A DNA stretch of 39,387 nucleotides, taken from contig JAPYTD010000039.1 of NCBI GenBank assembly GCA_029936315.1, positions 1 to 39,387 of the forward strand, in the 5' to 3' direction. Made by a program: the position numbers and the translations under genes. The notes under the pieces are model-generated. The model did no database searches and was not told the DNA's origin. It worked only from the letters and a program-made list of their open reading frames with translations. Source of the DNA: Planctomycetota bacterium (GTDB lineage: Bacteria > Planctomycetota > UBA1135 > UBA2386). Below are positions 15,970 through 25,496 of the stretch, piece after piece; position 1 is the first letter of the stretch; every line of letters begins with the position of its first letter.

Positions 15970-18468
15970 GTGCAGAGCTTCGCATTCGGGTGTTTCGCTT
16001 CCCTCCTCTTCGCCGTCGTCGCCTTGCCACAGGGGGAGCGCCCGAGCAACGCAACGACAACCACCCCGGCCAACGAACACTGGGCGTCTTGGCGGGGTCC
16101 ACTCGGTACGGGCGTCGCGATGCGGGGGAAGCCACCGACCGAGTGGGCTGAGAAGACCGAAGGGGCTCCTGCCAAGAACATCGCCTGGAAGGTTGAGCTT
16201 CCAGGCCTTGGTATCTCGTCCCCGATTGTGTGGCAGGATCGCATCTACTTGACGACGGCGATCGAGACGAAGCGAGAAGGCAAAGCCGGCGACAATCTTG
16301 AGCCACAGAACCGCCTCTCACAGCCGCGACCGACGGTTGCCTTCGAGTTTGCGGTGCTCGCCGTGGATCGCCGCAATGGCCGTTTGCTCTGGCAGCGAAA
16401 GCTCACCGAAGCCGTTCCCCATGAAGGTGGTCACCACACCAACAGCCACGCATCCGGGTCTCCCGTAACCGATGGTGAGCACATCTACGCCAGCTTCGGT
16501 TCTCGGGGGGTCTACTGCCTCAACCTCGCGGGAGAGATCGTGTGGTCCAAGGATTTGGGTGTCATGCAAACGCGCAGGCAATACGGCGAAGGCAGTTCCC
16601 CAGCCCTTTACGGTGATCGTCTGATCGTCAACTGGGATCACGAAGGCGACTCATTCTTGCTCGTGCTCGACAAGAACACCGGCAAGGAAGTGTGGCGCCA
16701 GCCTCGCAGTGAAGTCACCAGTTGGTCCACGCCGATCGTCGTTGAGGTTGGCGGCCTCCCACAAGTCGTCGTGAACGCCACGACCGCGTCGCGCGGTTAC
16801 GAACTGAAGAGCGGCAAGGTGATCTGGTCTCTCTCCGGCATGACCGTCAACTGCATCCCGATCCCGATTTACGTGGACGGTGTCGTCTACCTGATGAGTG
16901 GCTACCGCGGTCAGATGCTGCAGGCAGTGCGACTTGAGGGGGCGAAAGGCAATCTTGAGGACAGCGGTAACGTGCTGTGGAGGCACCGGCGCAGCACGTC
17001 CTATGTGCCCTCGGCGACCCTCTACGACGGTCGCTTCTACTTCCTCCGGGGTAACACCGCAGTGCTGTCTTGTCTCGACGCAAAGACTGGAGCCGTGCAT
17101 TACGATGGGCAGCGCTTGCCAGGCCTTCGCCACGTCTATTCCTCACCGGTCTGTGCCGATGGCAACATCTACATCACGTCGCGAGAGGGAGTCACGAGCG
17201 TCATCCGTCATGGTTCGACGTTCGAACAAGTGGCTAGCAACTGGTTGGATGATTCGATCGACGCCTCCCCAGCCATCATTGGCAACGAGATCTACATGCG
17301 CGGACGGCAATACATGTATTGCCTGGCAGAGCGCCCACAAGCGCCCCGCGAGCCGTCACCGGAGCAGGCTGCTGACAACGAGGGCGCGTCCGTCAAACCT
17401 GCGGTGGCCGCGAGTCGACGCGATCGCGAGCCGTTTTCCTACCGCCTCACCGGCACGCTTGGCACCGCCAAAGATCGCACGGCATCGATTTCGACCGGCG
17501 ACCTCAACCGTGATGGTGCCCTGGACCTCGTGGTTGCCAACGGCCGGCACTGGCCTGGGCAGAACAGGGTCTTCTGGAACGACGGCAAGGGCTCGTTTCG
17601 CGAACCGAGCAAACTCAGTCCCGCACAATCGACGACTTACTCCGCGGCACTGGCAGACCTTGACGGGGATGGTGATCTTGACACCGTTGTCGGCAACGAC
17701 CGCGCTCCGAGCTACGTCTTGTGGAACGACGGCGCGGGACAGTTCGTCAGGGGACCACAGGTTGGCAAGATCTCGAACACTCGCAGCGTCACGTTGGCGG
17801 ATCTCGATGGCCAGCATGGCCCAGATGTGATCCTGGTAAACCGACGGCAGGCGAACCTGATTTGCTTCAACGACGGCATGGGTGGGTTTGCGCGGCAACG
17901 CACCTTTGGTGGCGAGGCCGACGCGACGATCAACGTCGCGATCGCAGACTTCGATGGGGATGGCGATCTCGATATCGCGGCCGCGAACCGCAACGGCCAG
18001 CAAAACTACGTCTACCTCAATGACGGTAGCGGCGGCTTCGCCAAGCAGCTTCCCTACGGAACGGGATCGGACGCGACCCGCGGCATCGCCGTGGCCGACA
18101 TCGATGGCGACGGCAACCTTGACATCCTCAATGCCAACATCCAACAACCCAATGCGGTCTACTTCGGCAACGGCTCTGGCGTCTTCGAGCGTTCGGTGCA
18201 GCTAGGTGGCGACAGCCGGAGCTATGCGCTGGCTGCGGCCGACCTGAATGGGGATGGACGCATCGATGTTGTGGTGGCCAACGCACGCGAAACCAACGCC
18301 ATCTACCTGCAACGCGCCGACCGCACCTTCCGGAAGATCCCGTTCGGGGCAGCCAGTGGCGTGACCTATGGGCTCGTCGTGGCGGACTGGAATGGCGATG
18401 GCAGCCCAGACATTGCGACTGCCAACTCCGATGGTCACAACAACCTGTACCAGATGGTCCGCGACTAG
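15970..18468 (+). CDS. Exported PQQ-type beta-propeller fused to seven VCBS/FG-GAP calcium repeats
   Basis: An 832-residue protein with a signal peptide (MQSFAFGCFASLLFAVVA after the GTG start). Residues of about 40-455 form a PQQ-type propeller (WASWRGPLGTGVA, SSPIVWQDRIYLTTA, VLAVDRRNGRLLWQRKL, VLDKNTGKEVWRQP), as in BamB- and PQQ-dehydrogenase-like proteins. After a linker of about 30 residues, residues 490-832 hold seven VCBS/FG-GAP repeats with calcium loops such as DLNRDGALD, DLDGDGDLD, DFDGDGDLD, DIDGDGNLD, DLNGDGRID and DWNGDGSPD. The third repeat (DLDGQHGPD) lacks two of the usual acidic ligands. It is probably secreted or surface bound; both halves can mediate binding. A start at 15886 is possible but gives no clean signal. 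The 5' neighbour is the TauE/SafE gene. Confidence 0.87.
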   Translation: MQSFAFGCFASLLFAVVALPQGERPSNATTTTPANEHWASWRGPLGTGVAMRGKPPTEWAEKTEGAPAKNIAWKVELPGLGISSPIVWQDRIYLTTAIETKREGKAGDNLEPQNRLSQPRPTVAFEFAVLAVDRRNGRLLWQRKLTEAVPHEGGHHTNSHASGSPVTDGEHIYASFGSRGVYCLNLAGEIVWSKDLGVMQTRRQYGEGSSPALYGDRLIVNWDHEGDSFLLVLDKNTGKEVWRQPRSEVTSWSTPIVVEVGGLPQVVVNATTASRGYELKSGKVIWSLSGMTVNCIPIPIYVDGVVYLMSGYRGQMLQAVRLEGAKGNLEDSGNVLWRHRRSTSYVPSATLYDGRFYFLRGNTAVLSCLDAKTGAVHYDGQRLPGLRHVYSSPVCADGNIYITSREGVTSVIRHGSTFEQVASNWLDDSIDASPAIIGNEIYMRGRQYMYCLAERPQAPREPSPEQAADNEGASVKPAVAASRRDREPFSYRLTGTLGTAKDRTASISTGDLNRDGALDLVVANGRHWPGQNRVFWNDGKGSFREPSKLSPAQSTTYSAALADLDGDGDLDTVVGNDRAPSYVLWNDGAGQFVRGPQVGKISNTRSVTLADLDGQHGPDVILVNRRQANLICFNDGMGGFARQRTFGGEADATINVAIADFDGDGDLDIAAANRNGQQNYVYLNDGSGGFAKQLPYGTGSDATRGIAVADIDGDGNLDILNANIQQPNAVYFGNGSGVFERSVQLGGDSRSYALAAADLNGDGRIDVVVANARETNAIYLQRADRTFRKIPFGAASGVTYGLVVADWNGDGSPDIATANSDGHNNLYQMVRD

Positions 18469-18525
18469 CAGTGCACGCCGCTGCCGGCGCACTGCCCACC
18501 TGCATCCTCGAAGGGCAGGAGACTC

Positions 18526-18642
18526 ATGTGGATCGCCTACATGCTGACGCAAGGCGACGAGACCATCGTGCACTCCGAGACTGGCGAGCGGCGTCAGCTC
18601 ACAATGCCTTTGCCCAAGACAGGCCGGCTTGGGCAAAGGTGA
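18526..18642 (+). other. Possible small ORF in the convergent gap, with strong ribosome site
   Basis: A 38-codon frame begins ATG at 18526, with AGGAG five bases before it, and ends TGA at 18640. I do not recognise the product (MWIAYMLTQGDETIVHSETG). Its last third overlaps the 12-bp hairpin described next, and the frame may be chance. It is listed because the ribosome site is better than most in this window. Confidence 0.22.
18607..18639. terminator. Strong hairpin between convergent genes, probable bidirectional terminator
   Basis: A perfect 12-bp stem: CCTTTGCCCAAG at 18607-18618 and CTTGGGCAAAGG at 18628-18639, with a 9-base loop. It lies between the end of the PQQ-VCBS gene and the end of the minus-strand secreted-protein gene, where a shared terminator is expected. 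There is no T-run on either side, so termination would not be of the classical intrinsic type. Confidence 0.6.
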
Positions 18643-18683
18643 ACCGCTGACGCACTGGGATGCGTGCTTTTGGCTTGGGTCGA

Positions 18684-19835
18684 TCAGAAGCCGAGCGTGC
18701 CCGTCTCTTCCTCCGACAGGGCGAACAACGAAGGGCCGATGTCGAACGCCAACCCCTGGCAGGTCAACTCAGTGCCCTTCAGCGCTGCGTTGAGCGGAAC
18801 GGCAACGTTCAGGACCGCTACGCCAGCGGCGTTGGGCGGGCCAATGTCGAAGAGGCCAAACGCTGCGTCCATGTAGGCAGTGCACGAGGGGCCAAACAGA
18901 GCGGGGAACAGTGCGCCAATCGGAGTCGGCACGGTTGCGTTGCCGAACGCCAGGAAGCCTGGCAGCGGGGCCGGGGCCAGAATGCCGGACAGTTCGAGGT
19001 CCCAGCTACCACCGATCACCGGGGAGCTCAGGCTCGCAAGTGCCAGGCCGCTACAGCCGGTGCCGGTGGACGTCGTGCCAGCGCACGCCAGTGGGCTGTG
19101 GAGCACCAACCAGCCGGGGCTCGTCGGGATGAACGACAGCGTAGAGTTGGCAAGGTCGAAGTTCGGATCGGGTGTGTTGGTGGCGACCGGTCCGGGGCCG
19201 ATGAACTCTTCGTAAACAGTATCGTCCATCGTCACGACGGCACCCGTGCTGAAGTCGGATGATACCGGGAGCGCGGCGGTGGCCGAGGATATGCCGATGA
19301 CCGTCTCGACCGGACCGAAGGTCGAACTCGTGTTATTGCAGCGGGAGTCGAGGCAGATTGTGATCACGCCGCTGGGCAACAGCGTCAGCTGCGCGGTGAA
19401 GGCACCAGCCGTAAAGGCCTGGTAGGGCTCACAGTCCTTCCACGTGATCGTCAAGTGCGTGCCGCTGGTGTTGTCGACCGAGATGGCGCCAGCCGAGCCG
19501 ATCGTGTGGTCGCTCCAGTAGCAGCAAATCACGTCTGCAGCAAAGCCGGCAAGGCCGCCGGACCCCGGCGTGTAGACCTGCCCACCGCCTGGCGGAATGG
19601 GTGGGACTGGACCAGTAGGACCAGGGTTGTGCAGCGAGAGGCAACCGTGATCCGTGATCGCGAACTCGGTGTAGCTCGTGCCGTTCAACACGAATGGAAA
19701 CCCGATTGGGCTGGTTGCAGCGGTCCAATTACATCCTGGCGGATTGTTAACCTGACCAGGGGCGGCGATGTTGCATTGGGCGATCGCGGCGGGCACAGCA
19801 ATCACGAACACAAGAGAGGCAATGGGTAGCTTCAT
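18684..19835 (-). CDS. Secreted protein with N-terminal nidogen-like region
   Basis: A 383-residue protein with a clear signal peptide (MKLPIASLVFVIAVPAAIA). The mature region has cysteines in pairs and short beta strands: GFPFVLNGTSYTEFAITDHG, VICCYWSDHTIGSAGAI, and LTITWKDCEPYQAFT. This resembles nidogen-like and related repeat-containing secreted proteins of deep-branching Planctomycetota, and the C-terminal half (GWLVLHSPLACAGTTSTG and GGSWDLELSGI) resembles the common C-terminal region of that group. I cannot assign a function. It is likely cell-surface or released. It lies alone between the convergent hairpin and a 296-base gap. Confidence 0.75.
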   Translation of the reverse strand: MKLPIASLVFVIAVPAAIAQCNIAAPGQVNNPPGCNWTAATSPIGFPFVLNGTSYTEFAITDHGCLSLHNPGPTGPVPPIPPGGGQVYTPGSGGLAGFAADVICCYWSDHTIGSAGAISVDNTSGTHLTITWKDCEPYQAFTAGAFTAQLTLLPSGVITICLDSRCNNTSSTFGPVETVIGISSATAALPVSSDFSTGAVVTMDDTVYEEFIGPGPVATNTPDPNFDLANSTLSFIPTSPGWLVLHSPLACAGTTSTGTGCSGLALASLSSPVIGGSWDLELSGILAPAPLPGFLAFGNATVPTPIGALFPALFGPSCTAYMDAAFGLFDIGPPNAAGVAVLNVAVPLNAALKGTELTCQGLAFDIGPSLFALSEEETGTLGF

Positions 19836-20131
19836 GGGTAAACGCTTCTAAGGGGGGGCATGGGGAGTCGCGGCAGAGGGAGCGTTGACAGGGCCAGTTT
19901 CCCAAACCGTGTGTCGTTTGTCGATGCCCATGGCTTGTCTAGATAAGGGTGCGGATGCCTCAGGGCGATCGGAGTGGGCGTAACCGCGATGCGAACAGCA
20001 TTCCAGCCGGCTGCGTCGACGCGCTACCTGGGGGCCACAGCCGATTTCCACCTCTCGATCGCGGCTTCTATTTCGCTGGTACGTTAGAGGCTCATGTCCC
20101 CGCAGCCGAGGTCGTCCGCCAGCATGGGTCG
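19836..20131. other. Gap of 296 bases; contains a sulfatase-motif relic, otherwise no gene seen
   Basis: Upstream region of the minus-strand secreted protein, and downstream of the sialate esterase-like gene. Other than the short relic at 20084-20125, I see no coding signal or hairpin. The AGAAGCG stretch at 19840-19850 does not form a convincing ribosome site. Confidence 0.4.
20084..20125 (-). pseudogene. Short relic of a sulfatase N-terminal motif, in frame just past a stop codon
   Basis: On the minus strand, two codons after the TAG of the gene at 20132, the same frame reads MLADDLGCGDMSL then TAA. LADDLGxGDxS is the metal-binding motif near the N-terminus of sulfatases (compare ILTDDQGYAD in the double sulfatase of this window). 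No other sulfatase sequence follows in any frame that I can see, so this is at most a 13-residue relic. A chance match cannot be excluded but is unlikely for this much agreement. Confidence 0.35.
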
Positions 20132-23131
20132 CTACTTCGTTGCGTGGATCGGCAGGTTGCAGAAGGTCAGCGCGGCGAGCCCGTTCTTGCCAATGAGCAG
20201 TCGTTTCTGGCTCCACGACATCTCCAACAGGTAGGTGATGCTCTTGGCAGTGGAGGCAAGCTTTAGCTGTAGCCTCACGGTGTTGCCCGACACGCTGCCG
20301 GAAGCAACCATGCCCTTCTTGCCGTCGAGGTAGAACTCGGTGAGCAACGAATCGTCGAAGGCCACCGGTTGGTCAAACTCGAGCGCGATGGCCTGGTGGG
20401 TCCCGTCCGTGAAGTAGGCGCGCACGATGTCAGGCGGCGTCAGCGGGCGCTTGCTGGCTTGCTTGTAGAAGTCGCGTTCGATCAGCGGCTGGACCATGTG
20501 CGCAAATTGGGCCCAGCCCGGTAGCGGGAAGTGGCAGGTTCCTGGCGGCTGCACGCCCAGGGTCGAGAGCACGTCCATGTTGGAATACTGCTGCGGCAAG
20601 GCGCGCTGCACTTCCCGCAACATGTCGCCGTTGCCTTGGCCCATGCTGCACGAGTTGGGCCAGATCTGGTAGACGTAGTAGTGCTGGAGATTGGGGAAGT
20701 CCTGCTTCCAGCAAGCCGACATCTCGATGAAGTACTGTTGGTAGGTTTCCCAGCCGTAGCGTCCCGTGGGGCCGGCCGCGCCCTGGTCGTTCTCGCCTTG
20801 ATGCCAAAGAACTGCGCGAATGCCGTGGGTGAGTCGGGCCTGACGGACCCGCCACAGCAACCGCCCATAGATGGTCTCTAGGTCCTCGTGGTTGTCGGGA
20901 TTGCGTTGGTGTTGATCGATGCGGGTTCCGCCTTTGGCGCCGTTGATGATGCAGATCGGCACGCCCTGGCTCTTGAGCAGGTTCTTTGCGAGCTCCATGC
21001 CCCACCAACCCAGTTCGGCGTGGTGTTGTTTCTGCGCCTTCCAGACGGGCAGGCACCAGAGGTTGCTTGGGCCTTGCTCCTTGCGGTGCCGGGGCCTGCC
21101 GTAGCTGCGAATCCACTCGTTCGTGTCGCGTGGTGAATCGGTGCGGGTGTCCGTAGCCAAGGCGTTGGACTGGCCTTCGATGATGTAGGCGTCGCCGCAG
21201 ACCAGGTTGCCGGCGCGGTGCAGGACGGTCCTGGTGTCGCCTGTCTTGGCGATGAGTTCGGTCCGGTACTTGATCAGGCCCGGAGAGAGTTCGACGGTGA
21301 AGGCATACGCACCATCCGCCTTCGGTTGCTGGTCCAGGGTCTCGATCAACTGCCCATCGGCGTAGAGTTTGAAGAACAACTCGTCGGCCGCTTGCGCAAG
21401 TATGCCTTTGCAGTGCAGCGTGCCCCTGTCCCGTTCGTCACGCGCGTAGAACTGGTTGTCCACCGGCATCTCGGTCGCATCGGCCACACGCTGCACCCAT
21501 GCGTCCGTAGCCGGCTCGGTAGTGGCGATCGTTACCGTGGACCAGGTCGGCGCGCCACCGTTACGCAACGCCAACGACACCTTGAGCTCGCCACTGTTCT
21601 GCGCGCGGGTCAGGATGAGTCGGTCCGCCTGGACTTCTTTGATCGTAGCGAGGCCGGACACCTCCCAGTCGTAGGTGAGTTTGCCGGCTCCCGCTGCTCG
21701 CATCGCGGCCATGTTGCTGATCTGCGGCACGACTTCGATGCGGTCACGGCCGTTCCATGTAGCGGCTGCTGACAAGGTGAAAGCCGGCTCGGGGATGGCC
21801 CCCTCGATCGTGATAGCGATGATCTCGGCTTTGATCTCGTCTTGGTAGATGGCCTTGAACTGCAGGACGCGAGGCTTGTTGGTGGTGACCCTGCCGGACT
21901 CCAGCGTCACCGAGAACGTGTCGACGGCGATGACGTTCTCGACGCCGTGCGACGTGAGCGTCCAATACACTTTGCGGGCACCACCGGCCTTACTCGTCAG
22001 CGTCGCGCTCGAGCCCTCGGCGATTCGCACGCTCTTGTGCGAGGTTGAGAATTGCGTGCCCGCCTGCACGAGGTGGCCGACGACGGTTTGCAGAGGTTGC
22101 TGATTCTCGTATTGCAGCTTCACCCAGTCGGCCGAACGTGTCACCGTCGAGACGCGCACCTCGTCGATGTCACCAATGAATCGATACTGGTTGTACCAAC
22201 CGCCGATGTACAGCCGGGCCGGCGATTGCACGTCGAGCAGACCTCTCGCCGCACGGTTCACACCATCGAGCACTCCGTTTACGTAGAGTCTGGACTCGCC
22301 CTTCTCGAACGTGTGCACAACGTGCGTCCATTCGCCCATGGCGAGCTTGCCCTCGCTCTTGACGTTGCCGCTGGAGAAGTAGCAGTCCATGCGCATGTGC
22401 GGTGGACTCTCGAAGCGCATCTGTACTTTGCCGCTGCGTTTCTCATTTCCCCAGGCGACGACGTTCACTCCGGTTTTCTGGGACCGGAACCAGACCGCGG
22501 TCGAGTGGGGGCTGGAGCCTTGGGGGAGAACCGTGAGTGCCTCACCACAGTTCATGCCCTTGCCACCAGGAAAGTGGCGGCTGCTGCCGATCATGCCCGT
22601 CGATGGTGTGGTGCCGGTGTCCTTTGCCGTCAGCGTGCCGACGGTATCTGAGTTCGTGGTGTCCATGTGCCACACGGACAGGTAGCCGTTGGTGGCGTTG
22701 AATACGGCCGCGCCGTTCGATTCACTCGTGGCGTTTGGCTTGCCCCAGTGCAGCTGGATCGCTTGCTGGGCATTGCCGGTGATCCGCGGGATGCGCACCC
22801 AGATGCTGGCCTCGCCATTCTGCGCGTCCCAGTCTTCGATCTGATACGCCAGCGGCGTGCCATTCTCGGAGAAACGCAGGTCTTCGCCGTTGGCCTTGGC
22901 CTGACCGAAGTCGAAGGTGGCGGCGGTCAAGCGGAGCAGCAGCGGGAAGCTCTCGACGGAACTGGCGGCCGGTAGATTCGCGCCTTCTGGAGTCGTGAGG
23001 ATGTAGACCGTTCCGGAATGCACCCAGTCTGGATAGAGAGTTGCATCGGGTGCGCCCGTCTGGCCAGTGACGCGACCCGCGAGAAGCGCAGCGGTGAGTA
23101 GGAACGAGACGGTGAGGAGCTTGCTGCGCAT
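20132..23131 (-). CDS. Sialate O-acetylesterase-like secreted enzyme with DUF2341 and LamG modules
   Basis: A 999-residue protein with a signal peptide (LLTVSFLLTAALLAGRVTG). Residues of about 35-160 resemble DUF2341 (LLLRLTAATFDFGQAKANGEDLRF, AIQLHWGKP), followed by a LamG/concanavalin-like domain (about 165-345; SVWHMDTTNSDTVG, WTHVVHTFEKGESRLYVNG). A region of Ig-like sandwich follows, and then a SASA (DUF303) esterase domain (about 640-890). The GQSN motif places the nucleophile at S655; WHQGEND and H867 (GTCHFPLPGW) fit the other SGNH blocks. The C-terminus is another beta-rich module. Such enzymes remove acetyl groups from sialic acid or polysaccharides. The sole promoter candidate, an AT-rich patch upstream (23150-23210), is not clear enough to place. 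Confidence 0.87.
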   Translation of the reverse strand: MRSKLLTVSFLLTAALLAGRVTGQTGAPDATLYPDWVHSGTVYILTTPEGANLPAASSVESFPLLLRLTAATFDFGQAKANGEDLRFSENGTPLAYQIEDWDAQNGEASIWVRIPRITGNAQQAIQLHWGKPNATSESNGAAVFNATNGYLSVWHMDTTNSDTVGTLTAKDTGTTPSTGMIGSSRHFPGGKGMNCGEALTVLPQGSSPHSTAVWFRSQKTGVNVVAWGNEKRSGKVQMRFESPPHMRMDCYFSSGNVKSEGKLAMGEWTHVVHTFEKGESRLYVNGVLDGVNRAARGLLDVQSPARLYIGGWYNQYRFIGDIDEVRVSTVTRSADWVKLQYENQQPLQTVVGHLVQAGTQFSTSHKSVRIAEGSSATLTSKAGGARKVYWTLTSHGVENVIAVDTFSVTLESGRVTTNKPRVLQFKAIYQDEIKAEIIAITIEGAIPEPAFTLSAAATWNGRDRIEVVPQISNMAAMRAAGAGKLTYDWEVSGLATIKEVQADRLILTRAQNSGELKVSLALRNGGAPTWSTVTIATTEPATDAWVQRVADATEMPVDNQFYARDERDRGTLHCKGILAQAADELFFKLYADGQLIETLDQQPKADGAYAFTVELSPGLIKYRTELIAKTGDTRTVLHRAGNLVCGDAYIIEGQSNALATDTRTDSPRDTNEWIRSYGRPRHRKEQGPSNLWCLPVWKAQKQHHAELGWWGMELAKNLLKSQGVPICIINGAKGGTRIDQHQRNPDNHEDLETIYGRLLWRVRQARLTHGIRAVLWHQGENDQGAAGPTGRYGWETYQQYFIEMSACWKQDFPNLQHYYVYQIWPNSCSMGQGNGDMLREVQRALPQQYSNMDVLSTLGVQPPGTCHFPLPGWAQFAHMVQPLIERDFYKQASKRPLTPPDIVRAYFTDGTHQAIALEFDQPVAFDDSLLTEFYLDGKKGMVASGSVSGNTVRLQLKLASTAKSITYLLEMSWSQKRLLIGKNGLAALTFCNLPIHATK

Positions 23132-23306
23132 TGGTGTAGCGGGAGGTGTTATCCGATCATTATTTCCGCTAACGGGCCGGTGAGATCGAGTTCCTTGAGA
23201 TTATTCACGTCAACAAACGCGATCGCCGTGCTGGCTTCGATCGGGCCACTCGAGTCGTTCGCCCGTGTCGGGGACTACCGCTAGCCACTGTAGGGCGCAG
23301 CGGCGA

Positions 23307-25217
23307 TCAGAAGATGTCGAGGATTCCGTTGTGACCGTTGCTGATCGTCTGCACGCGTGCCGCGTAGTTCATGCCCTGTGCAATGCGAGCGCCGAAGCCC
23401 ATTGGGTCACGGTCGGCGACGGCGCCAAGGGCTGCCGCGGCGAACGCAACCGAGTACGCGTCACGCTTGGCACGTTTGGTGTCGGCCACGATGGTGCTGA
23501 GGACGGTGACGTCGTTGGGGTTGCGCAGGTGACTGATGGCTTGCGCGGCACCTGCGAGTTGCCGCAAGAACATCGGGTGGATGTTAGTCATCGATTGCAG
23601 TGCGCCAACGGCGGTTGCCGAGGCGTCGCGACGATCGAACCGAGCGAGTGCCAAACTGGCCTGGCCAAACAACACCGGTCGATCGACGCGGCGCATGGCA
23701 TCCAATGCGAGTGGAATCGAAGCTTTGTCTTCCATCATCGCCAGGCCAAGGCAAAGCGGGCCGGCGAGGTCTTCGTTACTCATGTATTTGGTTGCGAGCT
23801 TGCGCATGTCTTCGGCTGCGGCTGTGTAGCCCGCGAGGCCCAGGGCGATACCAATCGCAGCCTGCATCTCCTTCTTCTCTTTCTTGAAGGCCTTATGCAG
23901 CAGGGCGCCAATCGTTGGCGCCAACTTGCTCTTGACGCCGCGCGACGCCGTGCCCGTTGGGGGGCTCGTCGGTTGCTGTACCGGTTCGTGATGGGCGAGC
24001 AGGCCCAGGCCGATTGCGGCCCACGGACGAACGTCGCGCTTGCCCCTCTTGAAGGCGCGTTTGAGGTGGTCGAGGCACGTTTTGCCGCCAATCTTGCCGA
24101 ACGCAATCATGCCGAACTTTGGTACCAGCGAATCGGCTGGTCGTGAGACTGCTCGAACCAGCGCATCGATCTGCGGTTTGTCGCCGGGGCTCGTCAGGTT
24201 GCCGAGTGCGATCGTCGCCGAGACATAGGTCGTGGCCTCTTGGTTGCGACGCTTCAGTACGGAGACGATGAGTTCCTTGGCTCGTTGGTGGCTACTGCTG
24301 TCGCCGTGGCCAAGCAGCGCCGCCAGCGCCGTCAAGCCGTGTGATTGCACGGCTCCGTCCTGGTCACGCATGCGCCGTTTCTGGTGTTGCTCGATCGCGC
24401 CGGTCGCACGCCACAGCAGGCGCCTGTCGATTGCGCCGCCCTTGGTGCTGCCGCCGAGCAGCCGCATGCCGTTGAGCACGCCGGTCAACACATCACGATC
24501 CTTGAGTGATTTGTCTTCGAGCATCGCGACGAAGCTGCCGAGAACCTGCGTCTTGAGAACGGTCGAGTCGGAGCGATTTGCGAGCATCCCCAGCGCATAC
24601 GCCGCGAAGGTTCGGGCGCGGTTACCAACTTTGGCGCGGCCAACCAACTTGCGGCCGGCGGTCGTGTTGCGAAGCACGGCGTCGAGTTCCTCGAAGGCAT
24701 CCGAGCGGCCAGTAAGGCCCATGGCCAACACCGCGGCTTCCCGGACTTCGAGGTTGGATCGCTTCATTCGTTCGCGAATGACATCGAGCACATCAAAGTC
24801 GGGGTGGTTGATTGCCGACTTGCCCATCGCGATCAGGCAAGCTGAGTTGACATCGGGATTGTTAGTGGCGTCGAGCGCTGCTTTCAGGCTTGGCAAGACC
24901 ACCTTGCGGCGTTGCTCATCGGTGACCAGGCTTGGGCGAAGGCCGCGCACGTAGGGCTCGCTGTTGAGTCCCCACCAGACGCGCCAGCTCTGCACATCGA
25001 GGGTGGCGGTGCCGCCCGTCAGCGGGCCACCGCTGGGCAAGCTTGGGTTGCCTCCGCGCAAATTGCCGGGTGCACCGCTGCCGTTGGTCGGTCCGCGGTA
25101 TTGGCCGCCGTGGGCCGGAAGTGTAGCCGTCAGGAGACACAGCGTGGCGATCGTCAGCCCGAACATGCGCCGTAGTTGGGGCACAGGCTTGGTTTGCGCC
25201 GAAAGGGTTGTAGACAT
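23307..25217 (-). CDS. Exported HEAT-repeat protein
   Basis: A 636-residue protein. The preferred start (ATG at 25217) gives MSTTLSAQTKPVPQLRRMFG followed by a hydrophobic signal-like stretch (LTIATLCLLTATLPA). The rest is mostly HEAT-like helical repeats, for example VREAAVLAMGLTGRSDAF, TFAAYALGMLANRSDST, ATTYVSATIALGNLTS and AAIGIALGLAGYTAAAE. HEAT repeats bind proteins; no catalytic motif is seen. Planctomycetes have many such exported HEAT proteins. Longer in-frame starts (up to 25442) are Arg-rich and unlike the rest. It is followed on the same strand by the sialate esterase-like gene after 175 bases. Confidence 0.82.
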   Translation of the reverse strand: MSTTLSAQTKPVPQLRRMFGLTIATLCLLTATLPAHGGQYRGPTNGSGAPGNLRGGNPSLPSGGPLTGGTATLDVQSWRVWWGLNSEPYVRGLRPSLVTDEQRRKVVLPSLKAALDATNNPDVNSACLIAMGKSAINHPDFDVLDVIRERMKRSNLEVREAAVLAMGLTGRSDAFEELDAVLRNTTAGRKLVGRAKVGNRARTFAAYALGMLANRSDSTVLKTQVLGSFVAMLEDKSLKDRDVLTGVLNGMRLLGGSTKGGAIDRRLLWRATGAIEQHQKRRMRDQDGAVQSHGLTALAALLGHGDSSSHQRAKELIVSVLKRRNQEATTYVSATIALGNLTSPGDKPQIDALVRAVSRPADSLVPKFGMIAFGKIGGKTCLDHLKRAFKRGKRDVRPWAAIGLGLLAHHEPVQQPTSPPTGTASRGVKSKLAPTIGALLHKAFKKEKKEMQAAIGIALGLAGYTAAAEDMRKLATKYMSNEDLAGPLCLGLAMMEDKASIPLALDAMRRVDRPVLFGQASLALARFDRRDASATAVGALQSMTNIHPMFLRQLAGAAQAISHLRNPNDVTVLSTIVADTKRAKRDAYSVAFAAAALGAVADRDPMGFGARIAQGMNYAARVQTISNGHNGILDIF

Positions 25218-25496
25218 CACCTGCTGGCTTGCAAGTTCGAGTCCAAGCAAGGCGCGGTGGCCTCGATACTTCCCACGTGCACCTGGCTGCCCAAAGAAGG
25301 GCACACCCCGTTGGCGGACTCGGTGTGTGGGGCTGGCCCGCGATCGTGCCGCCCTGCGCCTGCAGGCCAAGGACCAGCACATTGGCGGCTGCGCTCGGCG
25401 TTGGCGCGCGCCTACGGGATCTCGAAATCGACGAAGTTCCAATTGGTGGGACGCAGTGTTTGTTTGGCGACGCTGCCTACAATCCGGACCGGCAAC

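Noticed and set aside
17356-18147. Minus-strand frame of 263 residues opposite the VCBS repeats
   Set aside because: It mirrors the repeat codons on the other strand, and its apparent internal repeats come from the VCBS repeats.
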